DNA of 41,193 nucleotides from Silene noctiflora (lineage: Eukaryota; Streptophyta; Magnoliopsida; Caryophyllales; Caryophyllaceae), in assembly GCA_009801015.1 (NCBI GenBank), contig VHZZ01017637.1, positions 1-41,193 on the forward strand, read 5' to 3'. The position numbers and the translations under genes were made by a program. The notes beneath the pieces were generated by a model. It worked only from the letters and a program-made list of their open reading frames with translations, had not been told where the DNA came from and did not search any database. Position 1 is the stretch's first letter; each line of letters starts with the position of its first letter. This document shows, piece after piece, positions 34,382 through 41,193 of this stretch.

Positions 34382-37034
34382 TTATTTTTTAGCAAGCTTA
34401 ATATGAAGACCATTTCTGAATGCTAAAATCGGAGTCCGAGCAATTTCCCCTCCCTTGATTTTCTTCCAACTATAATAACAAATCCAGGAAAAGAAAAATT
34501 AGCCTCGTAAGTAAAATATTCGTGCCGTAAAATGAAAAAGGGTAAATTTCATGATTTTCTGGATAGTCTTGGTTATTTAATTCTGATTCCGTCATTGCTT
34601 CCAGTTAAGATTTATAATTTCTAGTATTGGAGGGAGAGGTACCTATATTCGGTAATGAGGACGTGAAGGAAGACAGACATCAAAACCTTGGCAAATTCAG
34701 CTCCAGCACATTGCCTGGTTCCACCACCAAACGGCATGAAGTTTTTCGCAATTACATCTGGTTCCATTCCCTACATAGTTCAGTGATCAATAAACACAAT
34801 CAGAAACGGGTAATTTACGCATAATCAATCACGAGGATAAACTGTAAAAAGTAGCTAGTAAATATTGCGGAAATTAACCTCCCAACGATGTGGATTGAAC
34901 GTAAGGGGATCTTTGTAAGTATCAGAGTTGTATTGGGGTGCAGAAGTTATCAGCATGATTGTCCATCCTGCTGGAATTGTGTATCCTGTCAATGAATTTT
35001 CGTTATTAGCTTACGGCCATCACTAAGCAACAAAGACAACGACGAATGTGACTTATGGCAGGGTAAGGGCCAAGGGGGAGGAATATACTCAGCCCCCCCA
35101 TCTACAGATATGACATGGAGACGGTTTCTGGGTGCTCCGTCAAGAAATAAGTCTCTTTGAATTGCTTTGATCACGAGAAAAGTAAATGTCACGAAAATGG
35201 GCTCATAACGAGACTATGTATATAGTCGTAAACGTACCATTAATCTGGATATCTTTCAGTGTTTTCCTGAGTAATCCTAGTGAAACATTTCCCAGTCGCA
35301 AAGATTCATTAATCACCTGAAATCATGGGCAATAATATATATCAGGAGTTTTTACATAACAGTAGAAACATCCGATTATATTTCAAACTTATTAATTTCG
35401 GTTTCTTTTTTATGTCAAGATTACAAGTGTTTGTAATTACTTGAAGCGAGTATTTCATCGATTTCACTTCAGTCCAAGTGAGGGGAGAATCAGGAACTTC
35501 TCTGCTCTTCAGAATTCTGTAATGCTCTTCCTGATAATAATTAGCAATTTCGTCATAACCTTGCAAATAAATCGACTTTCAAATATTTGGATAAAACAAA
35601 AGGATCAAAATTTAACCTCTAGTTCCTCCAAGACATGAGGATTTTCTGACAAGAACTTGAAGACTAAAGTTAAAGTCATGGAGGTCGATTCAGAGCTTGC
35701 AAAGAGAAGTCCAAACATGATCTGTAGGATGAAATCCTCAGTCAAGAACGTCTCGGAATTGACGTCTTTAAGGGCATGGTCTAGGAAGTCGCCATGATAA
35801 GTCTCTGGTGAAGCCAACCTCTCCTTAACAGTGGCTTGCATCATCTCCATCACCTCCTTTCGACTCTGAAAATGGCAATTAGATCTTAGTTCAATTACAA
35901 CAGTCTCATACTAGTCTGTCTCACATGTAAGACCCATTCCGAATACTTGGAAGAAATTTCCGAAAATTTGGCAATCAGAAAAAAGTTACTTCAGCTAACC
36001 TTTAAGCAATTGTGATATGTTGTGCCAGGAATGTTTAGAGGGAAAGACAGAAGGCCTTGTGAAATATGAGCAAATTTTTCCCCGATTCTCTCCTTGCTTG
36101 TGTCTGAATCATACCCGAATAACTGCTCCGCTACAAACTCTATTGTCATCTTCATACCCACAAAACCAGAGTAAAAAAAAAACAATACAAATTAGACTGA
36201 AATGAATATGAATGCTTAAGCAAGTTAAAACTATACCCAAACTCAAAAAATTTCTACTAGAAAAGGCGAGTTATGCATTATGCCAGCTAGTTTAGCCGAT
36301 AAAGTCATTGAAGGTGGTATGAGAAACAACCCTCAGGAGTCGTGAGTCCGTTAACTACAAAAGTAAGTCATCGGTTAGAGGGAGAATGTGTATGTACAGT
36401 TAAGGCAGCTTCTTTGACATCAATGGATTCTTGAGTCGACCATTTGCGTAATGATTTTCGAGCTAATTCTTCGATTTTAGGGAGTAATTTGTCCTTAAGG
36501 CTCTCTGAGCCAAAGTGACTTAATGTGATGTTCCTAAGGTACTTATGCACAAGACCAGCAGCATTAGTCCTTTTCTCCCCTTCATGAGCAAATAGCTTAG
36601 AAAATGTGTCTAAATACCACATCTCAACCAGCCTCCCCTCTTGTTGCACTATATATTTGTTGAAACTCGGGTCAGCTGACATCACCACCGGCCTCCCTAC
36701 AAGTCGGGTTTGGAAGATCGGTCCGTACCTAAAACAATTACAAACATAGCATCAACAGCATATTCATATTCATAGATGGTACTTTGAAATATTAGACTCG
36801 GTATGTGCCCATGATTTTTAATGTTTACCGTTGAATTCTCTCCTTAATGAAGGAGGGGAGGTCAAGGGAGTAACTCGGCATGAGAAGCTGTAAGGTTTCG
36901 CCTATAAGAGGGAAACCCTTAGATCCCGGAGGTAGAATCACACGATTAATTCTCGAATGTCGACCCTTGAATACCAAGCCAATGAATAATATCACTACCA
37001 AAGTTACAACATAGTACAAGATTATAGAAGACAT
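34382..37034 (-). CDS. CYP87: Cytochrome P450, CYP87 family
   Basis: Nine exons on the minus strand: 36829-37034, 36398-36728, 36000-36149, 35617-35865, 35441-35530, 35238-35316, 34879-34985, 34643-34770, 34382-34469. They give 1428 bp, or 475 aa, with consistent phases and a complete stop. The protein has an N-terminal ER anchor (about residues 4-22) and a proline-rich hinge with LPPGSKGFPLIGET. The I-helix reads ASSEST (285-290). The K-helix ExxR is E346-S-L-R349, followed by FNPHRW. The haem loop is FGGGTRQCAG, with the ligand at Cys425. Length, exon pattern and the C-terminal KGGEIARTP/NGLHIK are typical of CYP87. Family members hydroxylate or cleave sterols and triterpenoids in several plants; this one's substrate cannot be deduced. 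The I-helix has Ser289 where the usual second-last position is Thr; Thr290 is kept. The gene converges with the MATE gene, with 0.8 kb between stops. All motifs are present and no frame break is seen. Confidence 0.95.
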
Positions 37035-37126
37035 GTTTTATTTTTTTCGACTTAAAAGCAATGAATTGTATTAGAGAAATTTAATAGAAAATTTAAGTTG
37101 GTGAAATGAATTTGTTTTAGGGCAGG

Positions 37127-37133
37127 TTTTATA
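37127..37133 (-). promoter_or_regulatory. Likely TATA box of the CYP87 gene
   Basis: TATAAAA on the minus strand, about 95 bp upstream of the P450 ATG (37034). The distance allows a leader of roughly 60-70 nt. It was found by eye only; no transcription start data support it. Confidence 0.45.
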
Positions 37134-37306
37134 CAATGTCAAAAACTTGGATGATGCATGAAATTTAATGAGATTAAGATGCATTAGATCAAGGCGGACA
37201 AATACGCGAAAGGATTCGAACTAAATACGATATGATTGTATAAGCAGAAATTTTGGTGACACATTAGATTTGGTTATACTTGGTCACTAAATCTTGGAAC
37301 GTTTGC

Positions 37307-37308
<2 letters not shown>

Positions 37309-37337
<29 letters not shown>

Positions 37338-37340
37338 ATA
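37309..37340. repeat. (AAAT)n microsatellite
   Basis: About eight AAAT units between the P450 promoter and the Copia gag remnant, near the left edge of the retroelement. Confidence 0.9.
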
Positions 37341-37390
37341 GTCAGTGGTAGTTTCAGTAGATTGATGGAAGGTTTTGAGAGGTCTTTAGT

Positions 37391-38479
37391 TTGACCAAAC
37401 TTAATTTTGCGGCCTTGGATATCTCTGGAAGCAATTATTCTGAATGAGTATTAGATGCACGAATGCATCTTAATGCTTATAGCCTTGGTGATGCTATTAA
37501 AACCGACAATACTGCATCTGAACAAACTAAGGCCAAGGCCATGATTCTCCCTCGTCGCCATCTTCATGAAGGACTCAAATTTGAATATTTGACTCTGCAT
37601 GATCCTTTGATTTTATGGCAAAATCTTAAAGAAAGGTATGACCATCTTAAAACAGTAATTCTTCCTAAAACAAGATATGACTGGATACACCTAAGGTTAC
37701 AGGATTTCAAAACGGTTATTGATTATAACTCAGCCATGCACAGAATAACTTCACAGTAATTAAACTTTATATGGAGAAAAGATATCTGAGGCAGATATGT
37801 TGGAAAAAACATATCAGACCATTCATAGTTCACAATTGCTACTTTCACAGCAATATCGTCAGAGAGGTTTTAAAAAATACTCTGAACTAGTTTCATGCTT
37901 ATTGGTGGCTGAGCAAAATAGCGAAATCCTGTTAAAAAAACCGCCGAGTCCCGTCCTACTGGTACTGATCCACTCCCAGAAGTGAATGAGACAGTTTCTG
38001 GTCCATTCCCTATAGTGAATGCGACAACTAAATATTTGGGTCACACTAGAAATAGTGGCCCTGGATGTGGACGAGGACGAGGCAATTATCGTGGTGGTAG
38101 AGGTGGAAAATTTAAAAGATCGTATTCCCACCGAAAGGGGGAACAAAAAAATCGTCCACATGACAAGATAAAGAAAAGTGTTGAAAATCCATGTCACCAT
38201 TGTGGTAGTACAGGACATTGGATTAATACTTATCGTACACCTAAACATCTTGTGGATCTTTACAAGCAGTCTCTTCAAAATAACAAAAGGAAGAATATAG
38301 AAGCAAACTTTGCGGCCGAGCTTGAAAAGTTTGAGACGAATTATGCTGATGGTGATAACAATCTACCTTCCATTTCTGGCAAATTTTTGGATTTGGACGT
38401 GTCTGATTTCCTGACCTTCGACTCTAATGGAGAAATTGGCCATTTGATTGGCGATGGAAGTGTCCAGAAATTGAATTAA
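37391..38479 (+). pseudogene. Copia gag remnant with zinc knuckle
   Basis: Gag-type sequence (ALDISG, KAMILPRRHLHEGLK, LWQNLKERYDHLKTV, GFKKYSELVSCLLVAEQN) lies in three frame segments. There is an in-frame TGA at 37445-37447, where related proteins have Trp. A frame break lies at about 37757-37785 and another near the A-run at about 37936. The last segment (37982-38479) has a Gly/Arg-rich basic stretch and a zinc knuckle CHHCGSTGHWINTY in which the final Cys of CX2CX4HX4C is Tyr. It ends in an acidic tail. The normal start codon position is also lost. Confidence 0.85.
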
Positions 38480-39055
38480 AAATTTATTTGTATTACTTAA
38501 GTTATTTATTTTCCTTCAATTTAGCTACTAGTCGTACTTTGTTTTTCGGATACTATCAAGTATGAGTGATAAGTTTTTGGATATTCCCAATAATTTTATT
38601 TATGTTAATTGAATTTAGAATTTATATAATTATAGTTTTATATTTACTTATGTGTTTATAGCCCGACCATATCGTACGACAAAAGACGTAAAGAATTTTG
38701 TTTGTCATTATTACGTACCAAGTTTGTTCAAGTGGGTTATCTACATCATCAATTGTTACTACGTACGAAGTATTAATTATTAATACGCACCAATTTTCGT
38801 TTCATATGGATTAAGCTAATAACATGCATCTTGGTAATATGTATTAAACGTGGACCTCATTTCATGCTTACGTAGTTACGTATATAGATTTTTCTACACT
38901 TGGTTCACACGTCAATTTACGTACACAAATTTGTTTTGTCTAATGCTAACTTCTCTATTAATGTTGCTAATTAGTAGTAACATGTTTAGTGTTTGACGTA
39001 TAAATGTACGAAATTATTTTACGCATGTAACTTATTATATGTAATTTGTTTTATG
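38480..39055. other. AT-rich spacer between gag and protease
   Basis: No coding signal. Several ACGTA-rich palindromic bits (TACGTACC, TACTACGTACGAAGTA). It may be an internal spacer of this retroelement family or a later insertion; the sequence alone does not decide. Confidence 0.5.
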
Positions 39056-39363
39056 AAGATTATTATGGGAGCTACACATGAAGATGTATGCTTCGCGGAT
39101 AGTGCAACCACACACACAATTCTTAAAAATAAGAAGTATTTTACTTATTTGAAAGAGCAAAAGGCAAATGTTTGTACAATTGCTGGTAGTACAAAATTAA
39201 TTGAAGGCTCAGGAAGAGCTAATATTTTGTTGCCTAATGGAACAAATATTGAAATACAGGAGGCTTTGTACTCTGGTAAGTCAAAAAGAAATTTGCTGAG
39301 TTTTAATGATATCCGCATAAATGGATTTCATGTTGAGACAGCAAATGAGAATGGGTTGAATAA
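39056..39363 (+). pseudogene. Copia aspartic protease remnant
   Basis: Contains FADSATTHTIL, the Copia protease active-site region (Asp-Ser-Ala here for the usual Asp-Ser-Gly), and ALYSGKSKRNLLSF, a conserved block that leads toward integrase. The frame is lost at about 39360, just before integrase, where the sequence runs into a stop at 39386-39388. The third active-site position is Ala rather than Gly; this also occurs in related plant elements, so it is not by itself proof of inactivity. Confidence 0.8.
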
Positions 39364-40206
39364 CTATACATCACACATTCAAATTTGAACAAGAAAAGTG
39401 TGTTAGAAAAACTACAAGCGTTATCTTCTAGCTTGTATTATCTGAAAATTTGTGCAGTTGAATCTCATGCACTAGTAAAACAGAAGTTTACAGATAAAAA
39501 CAACTTTATTGTTTGGCATGACCAGTTTGGCCATCCCGGATCATTAATGATGCGAAAAATCATTGAAAATTCACGTGGACATTTATTAGAGAATCAGCAG
39601 ATTCTTCAAATTAGTGAGTTTTCATGTGCCGCTTGTTCAAAAGGCAAATTGATTATTAGACCATCACCTACAAAGATAGGGAATGAATCCCTTACATTTC
39701 TGCAAAGGGTACAAGGTGATATTTGTGGACATATACATCCACCAAGTGGACCATTTCGATACTTTATGGTATTAATTGATGCATCAACTAGATGGTCACA
39801 TGTGTCCTTGTTGTCAACTCGCAACGTGGCGTTTGCGAGATTACTAGCTCAATTGATAAGATTAAGAGCTCATTTTCCAGATTATCCCATTAAGACTATC
39901 CGTTTTGACAACGCTGGTGAATTTAGTTCACAAACCTTTCATGATTATTGTATGTCTATTGGGATAAGTGTTGAACATCTTGTAGCACACGTTCACACTC
40001 AAAATGGCCTTGTCGAGTCATTAATAAAACGCATTCAATTAATGGCGAGACCAATGCTTATGAGGTCTAAATTGCCTATTTCGACATGGGGGCATGCTGT
40101 TTTACATGCAACAGCACTAATTCGCATAAGGCCAACGAGTTATCACAAATCATCTCCCTTAAAGTTGGTTTCTGGTCACGAACCAAATGTTTCTCATCTA
40201 AGAATT
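39364..40206 (+). pseudogene. Copia GAG-pre-integrase and integrase core
   Basis: Has the zinc-binding H...H...C..C region (WHDQFGHPG ... FSCAACSKGK) and an integrase core with Asp in QGDICGH, Asp in RFDNAGEF and Glu in QNGLVESLIKR. This is a plausible D,D,E triad, at typical spacing. The frame is continuous from about 39364 to 40206, then broken by a length change at the T-run in GAATTTTTTGG, after which the domain would continue in another frame. Confidence 0.88.
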
Positions 40207-41193
40207 TTTTGGTTGTGGTATATATGTTCCAATTAGTCCACACAACGTACAAAGATGGGACCTTAAAAGAAGGTTGAGAATATATGTTGGGTTTGAATCT
40301 CCATCAATTATTAAATATTTAGAGCCATCTACAGAAGATTTATTTACGGCCCGTTTTGCTGATTGTCATTTTGATGAATCACTTTTCCTAACATTAGAGG
40401 GAGAAAATAAACAACTGGTGAAAGAGATAAGTTGGAATGAATTGTCATTATCTCATTTAGATCCTCGTACTAAAGAATGTGAACTTGAAGTTCAGAGGAT
40501 AATTCATTTACAACGGTTAGCAAACCAACTGCAAGATGCCTTCACTGATCCAAAAGGCGTGATAAAATCTCATATACTAGCTGTAAATGCTCCAGCTAAA
40601 ATTAATGTCCCAGAAGGACTTTTACTAGCAAATGAGTCTAAGGTACGCATGAAGCGTGGTAAACCTATTGGTTCCAAAGATAAAAATCCTCGTAAACAAA
40701 AAAGAGCAAAAGTTGATGATAGAAATGTTGAGGATAAGATAGCTTTTCAAAAGCCCCTTGAAAAGCTTGGAGTCATGACTGATAACTTTATTAATCTAGA
40801 AGAGATTCAGGTACCTGAAAATAAAGATTATGAAGAAATCTCGATAAATTATGTCATGTCTAGAAAAACATGGAACCGAAATAAAGTCGACGTCGATGAT
40901 GGTGTTTTTGCATTTAATGTAGCGCTTGATATCATGCATGAAAATGAGGATCATGAACCAAAGTCCGTTGATCAGTGCAGACATAGAATTGATTGGCCAA
41001 AATGGAAAGATGCTATTGAGGCAGAATTAAAGTCACTGACTAAACGAGAAGTTTTTGGGCTAGTAATTCGCACACCTAGTGGAGTAAAGCCAGTGGGCTA
41101 CAAATGGGTGTTTGTGCGAAAAAGAAATGAAAAAGGCGAAATAGTCAGATATAAGGCTCGTTTAGTTGCACAAGGTTTTTCACAAAGACCTGG
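40207..41193 (+). pseudogene. Copia linker and N-terminal reverse transcriptase (cut by window edge)
   Basis: After the frameshift the sequence is open to the window edge. It holds the post-integrase region (RRLRIYVGFESPSIIKYLE, ARFADCHFDES, ELSLSHLDPRT), a basic linker (NPRKQKRAK), then the RVT_2 start: WPKWKDAIEAEL, GVKPVGYKWVFVRKRNEKGE and YKARLVAQGFSQR. The catalytic YVDD motif would lie beyond the window. Called a pseudogene because the element upstream is broken; this segment itself has no stop. Confidence 0.85.

Larger units (their letters stand above)
37391..41193 (+). mobile_element. Degenerate Ty1/Copia-type LTR retrotransposon, truncated by the window edge
   Basis: The order gag, protease, integrase, reverse transcriptase is that of Copia elements. 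The first recognisable gag residues (LTKLNFAALDISG) start at about 37391. No LTR, and no primer-binding site of the usual TGGTATCAGAGC type, is seen between there and the P450 start at 37034. The element is broken by at least one in-frame stop and several frameshifts, so it is not coding-competent as written. The right end lies outside the window, so a 3' LTR cannot be judged. A ~580-bp AT-rich non-coding stretch separates gag from protease. The dense remains of each domain suggest moderate age. Confidence 0.9.

Noticed and set aside
33909-34406. 165-codon plus-strand frame between MATE and P450
   Set aside because: It is antisense to the last P450 exon at its end, has AT-driven composition and no family signature.
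27831-37034. MATE-P450 pair as part of a biosynthetic gene cluster
   Set aside because: Only two such genes, the MATE is of the plastid type, and there is no scaffold-forming enzyme in the window.

Overview
This is a eukaryotic nuclear window from a flowering plant, almost certainly a eudicot. The evidence is the AT-rich intergenic DNA, the GT-AG split genes, two plastid-targeted proteins, a plant P450 and many plant-type transposons. Abundant TTCAGTTCAG-type Tourist elements remind me of Caryophyllales genomes, but this is an impression and not a proof. The assembly has a run of 460 N (24865-25324) and one single N (22753).

Four protein-coding genes can be built exon by exon with all splice phases matching. 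(1) HCF244, minus strand, 6908-11512, 8 exons, 398 aa: a plastid photosystem II assembly/psbA translation factor. (2) A plant O-fucosyltransferase family (GT106) protein, minus strand, 12373-17226, 10 exons, 614 aa. It includes a 30-nt microexon and a 91-nt exon that shows up only when splice phases are checked. (3) A plastid MATE transporter of the DTX45 type, plus strand, 27831-33565, about 14 exons, about 611 aa, probably with one GC-AG intron and a 5'UTR intron. (4) A CYP87-family cytochrome P450, minus strand, 34382-37034, 9 exons, 475 aa. HCF244 and the O-fucosyltransferase gene lie in tandem on the minus strand. The MATE and P450 genes converge. I see no common pathway joining the four genes and no sign of a biosynthetic cluster.

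From about 37.39 kb to the right edge lies a broken Ty1/Copia retrotransposon (gag, protease, integrase and the start of reverse transcriptase, plus strand). It begins about 350 bp upstream of the P450 start codon, with no recognisable 5' LTR. Its reading frames are broken at several points.

The left 6.9 kb and the 10.6 kb between 17.2 and 27.8 kb hold no gene I can support. They are rich in small non-autonomous transposons whose ends can be read directly: two members of one Helitron family (560-1259 minus; 20195-20570 plus), Stowaway-type elements with TA duplications, Tourist-type elements with TAA duplications (one nested in another inside a MATE intron), and an 833-bp hAT-like element carrying a nested Stowaway. 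There are also tandem duplications and microsatellites. I found no rRNA, no tRNA and no CRISPR array. I did not find an evident new biological system; the best observations concern gene structure and the nested transposon history.
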